A stretch of 64,000 nt of DNA. Source: Rhyacichthys aspro. Taxonomy: Eukaryota > Chordata > Actinopteri > Gobiiformes > Rhyacichthyidae. Both the position numbers and the translations under genes were made by a program. Under the pieces are notes generated by a model. It searched no databases. It was not told where the DNA came from and saw only the letters and a program-made list of their open reading frames with translations. Position 1 is the stretch's first letter. Each line of letters begins with the position of its first letter. Of the stretch, positions 24,256 to 37,391 are shown one piece after another. The DNA lies in assembly GCA_036850595.1 (NCBI GenBank), contig CM072151.1:21553307-21617306 (forward strand), in the 5' to 3' direction.

Positions 24256-26740
24256 AGTGCATCTGAGAGTAGGCCACTTCAACACCAGAGAAAAAACATA
24301 GTACGGGTTTGATTTAATCCTGTTGTAAAGTTTACCAGTTGTATTTCATAAAGATATATTCTGGGATTTTTGGAGTAGGGTTGTCATTTTTTGGGCTCTT
24401 GGGGTTGTTTAACAATTAAAGCAAAATCCATTCGGTTCCAAGTGTGAACTTTGAAACCTCCTTGATGTTCTCTTTTAATTATCTTCTCTCTGTTCTACCT
24501 GTCGGACAGTCTTATATGAGGCAATGACTTGGAAAAAAACCCCAAAAAACAGTAGTAATCACAAGTCTGTAGTTAAAGTGTTGGTTTCAGAATCAGTTAT
24601 GTGTGCTTCACGTTTATGCACTTTTTCCACCCTCTAATAAAACATCTTACATTCACACACATTAGTATGATTAGCAAACAACTGGTACAAAGTGATTAGA
24701 GTCACATAAAGCCAATTCATTCAGTTAGTTCAACTGACATAAGAACACAAGAGGAAACTCTCAGAAAGATTATCAATAAGGCTGCAGATGAGGCCTCTGG
24801 GACATGTAAATTCTATTTTTGGGAGGTTACAATCAATCTTTCACTATTTATTTATACATAAAAATAGCATTAGGTAAGCTTTGATAGAAATAAAGGCAGT
24901 GTAGTATTTAACATGTTATGACTGGAGAAACAATGGCTAAAAATATGAATGAACATTGCCAACTAATTGCAAGAGAAGGTTGGTGGCATTCATCTGAAAA
25001 GCTATCTCCTCTACATCTACTTGATAGTTACATGATTTATGCTGCACAGAACATTTAAATCAATCACCAGTTTGTTAGCTAGCTATTGCTTTTACGGCTG
25101 CTTAAAAATAGAACGCGTTTGAAATATTCTTGAAAAGGAAAAGGTGTATATTGCAATGCTTGTAGACAGACAAAGGCAGCACAGATGTGTTCATTATGTC
25201 TGTTTAAAGCAACTGGCAGAAAGCTTGTGTGTAAAAAAAAAAGATTTAGTATGATTTAGGCACAAATCCAGCAAATAACACGTTAAGTCAATGATGTTTT
25301 GGAAAGATATATGAGTGGAACAAAGGTTTCCAAACTGTGCTGCTGGAGAATAACTGAATTTGTCGCTGCTATTGTGGGTGTCATTCAGTTTATAGCTGTA
25401 AACTAAATGTGCAAGACGCAAGGCATTAGGAAAGCAGTGGACTTTTATAGCCATTTTTAAATACCCCTGAAATGGACAGAGAGCTTGCCAAATTTTTTAA
25501 CACTATGCCATCCAGTGCCACTTACGCAACAAATCACACCCAAAATGACAAACTAGAACTCATGAGTGGTATCGTTACTGAGGAAATTGTGACTGCAACA
25601 TAATGGATGTGAAAAAATCATAATTGTAGTTTAAAGAAATTCAGTGGAGTGACTTGTATGATGGCTGGAACGCATTACTCTACAAAATGGAGCTGCTAAG
25701 TCTGATAAAAAATGTTCTGGAGAGTCTTCTTTTACTGTATCGACAAGTTCTTTGAAAATCCTAAAGTAGATGCTGTCTTCTCAAAATTAAGTTTACACAA
25801 TTGTTTATTGACATATTGGACTGCAGTATGAATTGAGACTACAGTGCTTCTGAAAATCATTACCAAGGATTCGTACCATTTGTACACAGGTAAGCATGCA
25901 TGAGAAAATGCTGAAAGGGGTACTATCAGTTGTAATACACTACGCCTTTGCGTACCTCAGTCAGGCCACGACCTTGAGATATATACACATTTCTTGGCAA
26001 CACAAAAACTACCAGCTCTCTCTAAAAATACGTCTAGGAAACAAGAAACAATAAAGCCACTTTTTGGTGTTTCTCCAAAAACACAGAAAACACAGTCAGA
26101 GCATAAAAGTATTTTCAGAAAAATAGCTGTGTTAAGACCCATGGCTTCACGGTAATGATGAAGGAACTGTGGTGAAAGAAATGTAGTGCAAGTTGTGCCA
26201 GACACATCCACATTTAGCACATAAAACTGGTTCACTCTAAATGGCCCCACCCTTTTCTCCAGAAACATGAAAGATGCAACAAATGAATGTGGTACAATGG
26301 ATTACTTCTACACAAGCTGATGCAGATGGCAGAACAAACAAATTGTCATTGTGTGCTGAGGCTATATCTTTATTAAAGAGGCTTGGAGTAAATGTCAACA
26401 CACCATATTATTCATGTGAAGGGGCTGCACGCGTTGTGTAGACCATCTTGCACACTTTTAGCGGGGAGTTAAAAGCAAAGCTGCTATGTGTGGAATTTAG
26501 AGGACATTTGTTTGATGGTTCAGAGGACATCAGCCTTATGTTGGACTTCTTTGAATAGCACAGGGTATAACAGGCTGGGATGACTGGACAACAAACAGGG
26601 CTGCTGTCAAAGTTGGGATATACAGCGGCTTTGTACATAAACTACGGCAGCCTGCAGAATTATTTGGACAGATGTGGGGTAATGCTATTGTTAATAGTGA
26701 CCTGCAACACATCAGCACAGAGTTTATTGAATGTTTTCTG
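24256..26740. other. Non-coding DNA, nothing recognised
   Basis: No gene or repeat recognised in about 2.5 kb. Confidence 0.4.
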
Positions 26741-26749
26741 CTTGAAACA

Positions 26750-27830
26750 TTACCACCGCCCAAAACCCTCAACAGAAACGGCCAAAAGAATCAGTTTTAC
26801 CCTCGACACATGGAAAGTGGGGCGTACCCACAGTTTCACTGCTGAGGGGTTTTTCATTTTTTGGACAGCAAATGGTGCAACAAAACAAGGTTCTAGTTTC
26901 CATGACTCCACCTGGAGGGGAAGGTTCTGGGTGGAGAGCCAAACTTTCTGGTCAGGGTGGTATTTTGGTGCTGGTCTGCGGTGGAGGTGGACAGCAGCAG
27001 CATATCTCTTTGACGTACAAAGAAGTAAGACACAAGTCTGAGCCAAGGTCCACTTGCACTTTCAAGGCCAGACAGGACAGAAGGAACACTGGCTTCTTTC
27101 TCTTGGTTGGGAAAAAGCACTGGCTGGAAACTATATGCACAATGGAAAGGAGACAAGCCTGACCAAGAAACTGTGTGTGTACTCTACCCAGAGGAGTTGA
27201 CGTGCCCACCTGGAAGGAGACTGAGAATTAATGCAGCAAAGGGCTGTCTTCATCTCTTGGTTTAGCCTCTCCAACTGTCCATTAGATTGTGGGTAAAAGC
27301 CAGAGGAGAGGCTTACTGTTGCTCCTGACATTGTGTAGAAAACTCCAAAACATGGAAGTGAATTGAGGACCTCTGTATGACACAATGTCCATAGGAATGT
27401 TGTGTAGATGGAACACAGTCTCTTTTGATATCAGGATGTAAAACAGACAGAGGGTAAAGAAGCCCAGCAGCAGACTGGTGTGAGGACTTGTGTTGGCAAG
27501 ATGGGCGCTGGATTGGGAACACCCCCATGATGCCAATGATGCCACTCCTCTTTACCGCCAGGACTTCCCTGTGTCTGATGTCATAATTCGTCAGAAGACA
27601 TCAGAAGAAGAAGGCACATGGGTGGACTTTGTGATCAGTGGATGACCTTTGGGAAAGGACCGTTCCCACTCCAACTTCAGATACATCATCTTCGACAACA
27701 AACTGTTGCAACGGTTCAGGTATGGAGAGAAGAGGGTCTGTGGAGAACCGTGACTTGATGATATGATCACTGTTTTCAGAGGATGTATTTGCCTCAATTG
27801 CTGTGTTAATATGTATTTTCAGTCTTTTTA
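26750..27830 (-). pseudogene. Ty3/gypsy retrotransposon pol relic (RNase H and integrase)
   Basis: On the minus strand, pieces of a Ty3/gypsy polyprotein run in order from high to low coordinate. First comes the tether and start of RNase H (about 27800-27560; motifs VGTVLSQRS and HPCAFF). Next is a trace of the integrase zinc region (CQHKSSHQSAAGLL, about 27500). Then comes part of the integrase core with RGPQFTS (about 27375) and a SNGQLERLNQ segment (about 27270). Last is the C-terminal domain with YHPDQKVWLS, LPLQVESWKLEP and HPTFHVSRVK (27046-26750). Pieces sit in different frames. Most of RNase H after its first strand and the first-aspartate part of the integrase core are deleted. The second catalytic aspartate position (usually SDRG) is tyrosine here, while the third (glutamate in QLERLNQ) remains. 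No LTRs were identified beside it. It is a long-dead copy. Confidence 0.88.
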
Positions 27831-27859
27831 GAAAACAGCCAGACTAGATCCAAATGTGC

Positions 27860-28470
27860 CACCAACTTTTATCCTTCAAACTTTAATTCCGTCCACAGAG
27901 GACCTCACTTTACATTCTATAAAGCAGTCGTTGCAGTCTTGCACCAGGCTATATATTCATATTAACATGGTTTTCACACACCTTGCCCTTACTCACCTCT
28001 GCTTTAATTTAAAGTGGAGCGTGATTTGGGAGCAGTTCTGGCCTGTAATATTTCCACAGTCTGTCTCTCACACACTGCTCCAGTCTCTGGAGTGTGCTCC
28101 TAAAACATTTCCCTCTGCACTCTATTAATCAGCAGATACTTCCTGGCCACTGATTTACCTGCAGAAAAATCCGCTGCCATATGGCTTGGATTAGAAACAG
28201 CGTATGGTGGGTTTATAGTGCTGCTTTATGACAGATTCAGCTCAGGTTGTTGCCTTTGGATTAAAAACCTCATTTGGCCTTTCTCTCTTTCAGAACTGCA
28301 GATTATACTAGGATTAAGATTTTAATCAATCAATTTTGCTGTGGGTGCAATACTCCTGTAAATTATAATCCCAGGTCGGTGTGATTTCGATTTAGCACAG
28401 CTGGCTTTCAGACACAATCAAAATGTGACCTAGATCGGCCTTTGAGGGGGAGACGTCATCATAGAGGCAC
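27860..28470. other. Candidate conserved non-coding element
   Basis: Repeat-free and compositionally balanced, with words such as TTAATCAGC, TTTAATCAATCAAT, CCATATGG and TGACGTC-like GACGTCATC. The profile suggests regulatory DNA. Conservation is untested. Confidence 0.3.
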
Positions 28471-30336
28471 TTTCATGCTCTCCTTGCAGGGGTATTTCTG
28501 TCTTTATTACGTCTCTCCTCATCCAAATATATGCATTGCCAATATTTATGTGTTTCTCTTTGCTTCTCTTTTTTCTATTTATGTCTTTCATTTTTTGTGC
28601 TGTTTTGTAGTGTAAGCAGACAAACAATCAAACAAACAATCTTACACCATACAAGCGTGATTGGCCTATGCCACGATGAAACAGTTTTTCTTAAATATTA
28701 GAAATTAAATGAATACAATGCATACTTTCCATTTAGTAAGGTCTATACCTACCTAATTTTTCACTGAAATGTGGGGTGAAAATGTTTGGGGAATACATGG
28801 GGGTTTTGTTGACCAATAATCACAAAAAAAAAAAAACACAGACAGAGGCATAAAAGTGACATGCTTTTTTGGACAACCAATATCTTTTCTGGAGGTCCAA
28901 CATTGACCTAGACTAGTAGAAAGATCTAGGTCCCACACATGGATATGGGGGTGAATAAATTGAGGATACAGATAGATATGAAGATATGATTACTGAAAAA
29001 CCAACAACACCATATATTGATCAAAAAGTATTAATAAATATGTGAATAAAGTAAGTGGACGCCAGGAGCTAAAGGCACATAGGTTTGTTCACACAGAAAA
29101 GGCTTGTAACAGTTTAATTCAATTATACTATCTATTTTATTTAGTTAATATAACCCATATCACATGACTTGAGAACCCTTCCTGATTGATTCCTGGCAAT
29201 CACGTGTCTTAAAACAAATGTTTAGCACAGACACTTGGGACTTCCTGATTTTGGGCTTCTACTGTGGTGGTGGCATGGCTAATAAGGCGTCCAGTTATAA
29301 TATAATAACTATATTTATTTTAGGAAATAACTCAACTCAGATTAAAAAGACTGATGAAAAAAGACTTAATTCTAAACTGCATCAAGTGCAGTGAATTTAT
29401 GTTGTATTTTGTATTTACAACAACTTTACCTTGCCCAAACATTAGTTATCACAATTGAAAGGCCATTGCGGAAGTATCAGTTTGTATGAGGCCAGTCCAT
29501 AATAAGCCCCTTCTGGCTAATAACAAGTCAGCAGCACTTACACAGACCCAACTCAGGCTGGCGTAGAACAATGATGATCTAAAGGCATGAAGCCACCAGC
29601 AAATGAAGACCTGCAGCATGAGCTTAACCCGACAAAGACCATTTGAAAGAGCCAAGGCCCGGTGAAGGACACCTGACGAGGGATCTTTGTCCTTGTTCAA
29701 ATACTGGAAGAGAAGAAAAACGGAGAAGAAAACACAGAGAAGGGAGGAGACAGTGAGGAGAAAATTTCCCTTTAGTCAGTGCTGGGCTCTCAAGGCTTTA
29801 TGGCAGCATGGTGCTAAAAACAGCCGATCAGTCCCACACTATTACCGATCACCACACTTAACAGAATTATTACAATCTCACCCACGAGACCCACGACACA
29901 CACGACAGCTGAAGCACAGATACTCCACTGCAGTGGCTCAATGAACCCACAGCGGCATCTTCTCTACAGCAGGAATCGGAGAGGAGAGGGTCCGCCAGCA
30001 GAAACTCGCCTAGAGCATCGAGCAACATGTGACTTAGCTGACACACAGGTGTGAAGAGGTCTACAACTACAAGAAAGCTGCAGTCAAATGGTTACATAGT
30101 TTGATGCATTGCCATTAAAGGCTTGACCTTTTTGTGGAACAGTTGAAACCGAGGCGAGCCAAAATGCACAAATGGGTTGTTGCATCAGCACTGTTTGTGT
30201 ATATGACCCAGATTTGGAACACTCTTAAAGTCCAATCTGTGTTGACTGAGTGAAATGCCAGGGCAGGCGGGAGACTCCTCTCAGCCGTTCTGTCTGTGTT
30301 GTTAATCAGTTACAGCCTGATGCTTTTAATTAATAT
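28471..30336. other. Non-coding DNA, nothing recognised
   Basis: No gene or mobile element recognised. The open frames at 29449-29700 (minus) and 29687-29944 (plus) overlap head to head and show no domain. Confidence 0.4.
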
Positions 30337-30369
30337 CACACACACACACAGACACACACACACGCACAC
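30337..30369. repeat. (CA)n microsatellite, interrupted
   Basis: CA repeat with G substitutions, about 33 bp. Confidence 0.9.
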
Positions 30370-33300
30370 ATTTATTTCATATTCACAATCTCCTCTTCCC
30401 CTTCTTGTTTCTTTATTATCTGTGCAGTTTCTGTTATTAATCTACTATACTATTAATGCAAATTCAACCAATTCCTGCAAATTTAACGTGACCATGCAAC
30501 TTTTGAGCATTTTCAGTTTATACAAAAATTTCAGTTTAGATACTAAAATGTTTCTTGCTTAATGGCAGTTGGTGTCCATACCTGGTTCATTATTTGTGTC
30601 CATCACATTCCTCTCCTGGCTCTCTTTCATGTTCATTCTTTCGACAGCCTTACCATACAGTAATTATTTTTGCTTCCCCCACTTTTTAACAGAAGTGCAA
30701 AGGTCACAAACACCTGACACACAAACATACTGTTTAAAAATAACATATAAAGAACATTCAAGGGACAAGAGCTGTTTTTAATTGATTAAAGCCATACTGA
30801 GATCCATAAATTTGAGAAACATTCTGTTACATCTCCTCAAATGCTCTGTCTTCAGGATGAAAACAGTGGAAACATCTTTGTTTGATATTGACCTGTGATT
30901 GTGATGTATTCAAACATTTTTCTGAAGCTAAATACCAGTGATTTGTGCAATTTGAGCAGATGTAATTGATTTGGAGGGATAAAGGCAGCTGATGAGGGCG
31001 GGATGAATGAGAGCTGACAGTCTAATGATGCCAAATGATACTTAAAGACGTTAAATTCACTTTTGGTTCTGTCTCTCAGCTGCCATCTCATTCCCCTGCA
31101 CACCTGAGGCAGTACTGGGAGCCCACACAATAAAATTGATATCCGAGGACTTTTTAAGGGTCGTTTGGGGGATTTATTATATTCTGTATTAGATTCTGGT
31201 CGGTGTGGCCAAAGTTGTGAGAACAACTGGAGTTTATTGACACTGGGCTTTCTAAAATTATTTTAAACACAAAACTCAAAAAAGATTCATAAAAACAAAC
31301 AAAACCTGTGGTTATTATAGTTATTTGGAACTGTGAATTTTTTTTGAATCAAATGTTAAAATAAAGAAACTTTACATGTAAAATGACATGTCACCTCTGG
31401 CTTATATTCATATTTACAACAAGTGAAGCACCCACAAATAATAGCTACTAACCAGCTTAGGTGAGTTAACATTAGCATTAGCAACTTACCGACGCCACAA
31501 ACAGCAGCAGAGTTTTTGCCTAGCTATTTCAAGGAAATTAAGCGTCCTGTAGTGCATTGACTCACTTTATATCACAACTCAAACTATCAGTGGCTAATAA
31601 ACACTTGCTTCTGTGCGCCTTTATGCACATCGTATCTTTGATTTGACTCGACTAAAGTGGCCATCACATGCGACACATTAACAAAATGAAAACAAACTTG
31701 TTATTTAGCGGAGATTTTACACTGTCCACTTACTGTAGAAGTTCCATAGTTTTATGGGCAAGAGACCCAACCCTGTACAGAAGTATTCCATGCATCCTAC
31801 AAATGTCAACAAAAGTGCAACTGATTTTAATTGAGATTCACATATTGAGAGAAACAAAGATAAACTCATGCTCACAATGGAGGAGATCCTAGTCTAAAGC
31901 TGAATTTAAAATTCAATCATAAGGAGAAAATCTAAAGTTAGTGATCTGCTTTTGTTCAAAACAGCCAAAGTAATTTCATTTCTGCAAAGAGTCAGGACAG
32001 CAGCGCAGGTCACAGCAGAGGTTCAGAGCTGATGGAAGTATGAAAAAAGGCTTAATTTTTTTTTTTTTAATTGAAAAATGACTAAGAATCTGTGAGAGGT
32101 GTGATTTGATTGTCAGACAGACAGAAAATTGATCATTGATTTAAAGTCTGATATATAATTCTGGGTACATTGTACATTAATTGAGATTCCAGCATCTTGT
32201 TGTAAGTATTGATATTGTGCAATATATAGTGCGGTCCTAACACACTTGGTTCAAGTGAGGTGGCCTTTTTAATCTTAGAGCAACAGCCCCTAAAAATGTC
32301 TCTACTGCTCCTTCATTTCAAAATAACTTTTGTACATTTTTGACTTTGCGTCCATCTTCCTTGTTACGGTTTAGAATGTTCCTACTTTCTAAGCTGAAAT
32401 CATGTAAACACACTGAAGTCGGAAGAATGACTTCCTAACTCGCACCAACAGTTCCTCTAGTTATTTGCTAATGAGTTCTTGATGGAAGATGATTTGATCA
32501 ACTCAAAGTTGATCAAATGTGAAATGCTGTTGTTACGGCAAAAAAAATTTCCCTGGGGCGCCGATGAGTTTGTGAAATAAAGGCTTGCCAGTGTTTTATT
32601 TCTCGGCAGAGAAAGTTCCAACCATCCAGTGACAGAGTCACGGTGAGAATGAAGTTGGACCCTGCCTTTCGGTTCAGACCAGTATTATATAGGGGTAACA
32701 TCAAACACAAAACATATGATAGGTGGGAAGAAAACAAAAGGGTTAAGGAAGTTTGAAACAAAAGGAAAAACAGATGATCATACATTACAAAGAGCCATTG
32801 GGGACTAAAGGAAAAGGGAGCTGTTGGGTAGAGGATATGTTAATTAACATGTATGTGCTAATTTGATTCACACTTAGATGTAAAATCATTCTTGAGCAGA
32901 CCTAAACAGATTATGGCATTTGGCGAAAGTAAAACAGATTCAAATAATCTTATAAGAAATGTTAGGTTTCCCAATTGTATGACTGAATCAATGACAAAAT
33001 TTCCATTACACTGTATCACTTAAGTAGCTGTACAGTTAAAAATAATGTTCAGTGTCCATAAATTACCGTTAGCATTTGCACATGTTTGCCCCCACAGGCA
33101 CAAAACAAGAAGGTTCCTATTTTGTTCTTTGTTTTTTTTTTCTTTGTTCGTAGCCTGTCATCCTACCTAGTATAGGTTTTGAAGTGTTTTTGACTCTTTG
33201 GAGATGTTCAAAACAAGAAAAGAGTGGAAGTCTCTCCTCATTCAGCAGTGTCTGTGCCTGCAGACTGTCTATTTTACATATTGTATCTCACAGAAGCAGC

Positions 33301-34085
33301 CTGCTGTGGGATGTACGGCTGTATGAAGGATTAGCTGCAGTTACATTCACACATTTCAAGAATAACATATTTACCCAAACAGAAAGCTTTCAGCTGAAGC
33401 AGCATCAAGCACAAGTTGTTTACAAACTGATTAATGTGGACGGTATAGAGAGACGGCTTACACCGACAGACAGCTTATCCAAAGGTCTGCAGCAGCATCA
33501 AGAGATTTGTGGTTTCCATATGGGGTTAAAATGACTGGACAGGAACTAAACTGTGGCATGACTGACAAAATATGGGTTGTGATTTGTTTGCTTATTCAAA
33601 ATCTGGTTTGAGGAACTGTTTCCAAATTGTCTTATTGTCTGACCAAAGACGAGCTGCAACAGACATCGAACGGTGTCAGATATTTAGAGGACTCGTCACA
33701 TAGTGTGGCTGCCTCTCGCCGTACCTACAATTGAAGTTAGCTAAATAACCAATAAGAATGTGACGAGTAATGATGTACTCATTAGTGTGTTAAGTCAATC
33801 TAACAATAGATTCTTTATCACTATCTAACTATTCATTACAGCTTGGGGTGGACACAGACCAATGACTCAATCACACTGCATTTAGAGTCTGAAATGTCTA
33901 ATAGTGTATACCCTCATTGAGCAACCTTGAGACAATCTTCTGAAACTATAGGATCATTCTGTTTAAATATGACTCTGCGAGGGTCCAGTGTATTGGCCTA
34001 TTTTCTTAATTATATGTGTAGTGTGGTAGAGCACTTCACTAATGTAACCTCTCACAATAAGCCACCGTCCAACGACAGGACTCAG
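30370..34085. other. Non-coding DNA with one possible regulatory block
   Basis: No gene seen. Within it, about 30880-31220 is repeat-free and balanced (words include TGATTTGGAGGG, GCAGCTGATGAGG and CTCAGCTGCC) and could be a conserved element. The rest shows nothing. Confidence 0.35.
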
Positions 34086-34090
34086 CTGTG

Positions 34091-34225
34091 TAGCTGAGGG
34101 AACTGTGTCAGTGAGATATGCATGCTTCTACTGATCTCATGTCTGAGAACCATCAAAATGATTTTGGGAGTAAATATTTTGGGGCTAAGAGTTACACAGC
34201 TCTACTTGAATGAGAATGTTTGTTT
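34091..34225 (-). mobile_element. hAT-like dispersed repeat, copy C (fragment)
   Basis: The words agctgagggaactgtgtcag, gaaccatcaaaatgat, ttggggctaagagtta and gagaatgtt match, in reverse complement, 44418-44608. This is a fragment of the same repeat family as copies A and B. Confidence 0.65.
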
Positions 34226-34994
34226 TTGTCAAACTTAATACCGGCCACGAACCAGAAATCATGGTATAATACAAAGGGTTATAGCTTGGCACACTGGTAA
34301 CCCTATCTGCACCTAGTGTAGGGTTTAAATGAGTTTTTGCCATTTCCATTTATAGGAATGAACTTTTGTTTTGCCATTGAACAGGGCCACATCTGGCATG
34401 GACATTACTCCCAAAAAGGAATAACTTTAAGGATAAGTACAGTGTAATTTGCTTGTTTATTGTTTTGTATTTTATATTGATAAGTCTTCCAGATGTTTCT
34501 GATACAAACACAGTTACATCTGTGTAGACACACAGGAAACATATGACCCTCCTGCAGGTAATGGGGTAGAACATGGGAGTGTGACTGCTGCCTCCTGGCA
34601 GTGGTACGATATGATGGATGCTGCACTCTAGGGGCAACATTCCTGGAAGTGGTTGTAAATCTGACGGCCACTGCAGGTGGGGTGGTCACTGCACCAGCCT
34701 CTGCCCCTCCTGAGAAGGAGAAGACAGGGAGGCAGCAGCAGAGGAAGTGGCTGGGAAGAGGGAGGCACTCCTTGAAGTAGGAGAGCAAGAGGGAGGCAGT
34801 GGTCAGAGAGGAGGGGAGAGAAAGGGCAACAGTGGAGACAGAAGAAAAATATTCAGTTTGAAGATGCAGTTAAGTTTTAAATAAAAAGATATAAATATAG
34901 AATGCACACATGAGGAATTTCATCTGAAGGGAGGAAAACAAGTCTTATTTTATGAACTTATGACGTTTCAATTTTAAAATCTAAACTTTTTAAC

Positions 34995-35749
34995 TACCGT
35001 ATTTTCCAGACTATAGAGCGCACCTAAATATAAGCCGCACCCACTAAAATTTAAAAGAAATATATATTTTGTCACATATAAGCCGCACCGGACTATAAGC
35101 CGCCGATATCCAGGCTGAGAAATAAGATATTTACATAGAAAGATTTTGTACCATAAGTGTTTATTCATATACCTGAACTGATTGTTTCCGAACAGTGCCT
35201 GTAACACGGCAGTAAAAGCGCTGATCAAACAAAACAGAAAAGTCATTGATGGTTTTATTCATCTTCCTCCTGCGCACTAAAACCAAGTTGCTTTATTTTT
35301 CTTCCTCCTGCGTACTGAAAGCACTGAACACCAAACCACTGTCACTTTTTCTTCCTGCGCACTGTTAAAGCACAACTGCGCAACTATTAAAGTCGCTTCA
35401 TTCTCCCGTGCACTGAAACCACAAGTCACTATTCATCTTCCTCCTGAGCATTGAAACTACTGAACACCAAACCACTGTCACTTCATTTGTTTTCCATTAT
35501 GAGGGGGTGAGGGTGTAAAAATATTACCGTATTTTGCTGTTGTGCGTCTTGGGTTGCATGTGCTAAGAATAAAAACTGGTGCTTTCTTGTTTGTACTGTC
35601 TACCGCTGCCTGTCTTGTTTTTGCACTTCCTGCTAGAGCGCCCCCCTGAGGGCTGAAGAAAAATTCATAGAAAAGCCGCATCTCTGTATAAGCCGCATGG
35701 TTCAAAGCGTGGGAAAAAAGTAGCGGCTTATAGTCCGGAAAATACGGTA
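34995..35749. mobile_element. MITE with TACCGTATTTTCC ends and internal minisatellite
   Basis: The left end TACCGTATTTTCCAGACTAT and the right end (reverse complement TACCGTATTTTCCGGACTAT) form near-perfect terminal repeats over about 20 bp. Both ends then run into taagccgcac/taagccgct-type wording, a signature of a very common teleost repeat. TA at both borders would fit a TA target duplication and a Tc1/mariner-like origin, but that is inferred. The middle holds five diverged tandem units (next entry) and no coding frame. Confidence 0.8.
35258..35485. repeat. Internal minisatellite, five units of about 35-50 bp
   Basis: Units begin CTTCCTCCTGCGCACT or a variant and end near CACTGTCACTT. 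Start points are near 35258, 35297, 35346, 35398 and 35431. The last unit repeats the second closely (both contain ctgaacaccaaaccactgtc). The array lies wholly inside the MITE. Confidence 0.75.
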
Positions 35750-37280
35750 TTTAATATATTGCTAAGGGTTATAAGGTTATAAAGAGGGCATCTGGATTTA
35801 ATAGACATAGAAACAGAAGATGTTGTGTCCCTCATCCAAGGAACTTCTATATTTCTTCTCCTGAGGCAGCGCAAACACCAAAACAATCAAGTGTTCATCA
35901 AAGCTGCCACGCCCCCGTGCGGAAACATAGCAGAATGGAAGCAGCTGATCAGGAAGTTTCATACTGTACAAGAAACTTAAGTGCAGAACTTGCTTTTCTG
36001 CATTAACCACGCCCACTTCAAATTTCCGACCAATCACACCATAGTTCTCAGACACCCACAAGTGCAACAACAAACACTTATTACACTTGATTGACTATGA
36101 GATGCTTGTTTGTTCTTCAACCAGAAACTTCATGCGCAAGTAACTCTTTTTTTCTCTCTTTCCTTGTAATATGACCCGCATCATCCCTTGAGGAAAAAAA
36201 AGAAAAACAAAAAATCACTTTGCTTATCAGGCCTTCCACAACTCTATGGTTCCACTTTCTTTGACAGGTGAACTTAACTTTCCAATAACTTCTATAATTT
36301 CTTTGAAAAACCAAAGGAATTCTGAGCTCAAGAGTGCAGCGTTTATTTTACCAGCAACTTTCCTGTAATTTTATTATTATTATTTGCTTTTCTCTCTCCT
36401 CCTGCACCGTCTGTGCTTTCATCTCTCACTTTGGTTACTTGAAAGCTTCCTCTTTCCTGACTGTAGGTCCTTTTTGTTCTTCAGTCCCACTTCTCATAAA
36501 TATCTCTCATTTCTTTGGATTATAACATTGCTGTTCAGTAGTACTTAGAGGTGGATTGGGTCCCTTTTAATACAACAATCTTCTTGTTACTGAACTGTCT
36601 GAACAGTTACCTCAATTGCTTACTTTTAAATTATATTTCCTGTTTAACTATTTATGCATTTTCATAAATATGTCTTTGGGTAAAGTCTTTGAAAACAACA
36701 AAGGAGTTATACTATACAATAATGTTCCACAAACAATACAGAACACAAAAGCATTACAATACACCTGAAACTTCTCTTAGAACTGTTGTTACAACCATAA
36801 CCTTACTGGCGTCACCAAGGGCATGCTGTTAGGGTAAAGAAATCCCCCCTGCTGTAATTTTATGTTGCTTAACAGTTCATTGTGTGGCTATGATTACTCA
36901 GACAAATTCATCTTGTGTGGTTTGAGAGAGAAAATCAGAAAGGATAACAATGCTCATGGCGGCACTAAAAACTTTCTGATGCTGTGGTTGTCACACAAAT
37001 ACACATGTAGTGTATGAGAGAGTTAAAAAAGCAAAAAAATATCTACTTGGGTTCGGTTGTTACACCATCTGATGAGTGGATTGGCATACGAGTCTATGTG
37101 CTCCTTGCATTAAATGGTTACAGGGCCTTTTTTAGTTAATGTTTCAGGAAGAATCTGATTAATGTCAAGCTCCCACCAGACAGCAGATCTGTAAACTCAG
37201 CTAAAGATTTCAAGGCTTCGTTCACTGCCTCAAAAACAACAATGTCCTGTAAGCTCAAGATCAGATGCTGCTGTTTGAAT
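35750..37280. other. Non-coding DNA, nothing recognised
   Basis: No gene or repeat recognised. Confidence 0.4.
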
Positions 37281-37284
37281 TTTT

Positions 37285-37319
37285 TATTTTAATTTATTTA
37301 TTTATTTATTTATTTATTT
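37285..37319. repeat. (TTTA)n microsatellite
   Basis: About eight TTTA units. Confidence 0.9.
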
Positions 37320-37391
37320 TAAGTGCAATTTACACACAGAACACAAATTTTAAACTATTAGTTTAATGAAAGCAAAACAGAATATACATAA

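Noticed and set aside
26580..27041. 153-codon plus-strand open frame, the longest in the window
   Set aside because: It is the antisense shadow of the gypsy integrase C-terminal region, which has clear motifs on the minus strand.
30852..31226. 124-codon minus-strand open frame
   Set aside because: No domain, no family resemblance and no splice or start context. Open by chance in a repeat-free block.
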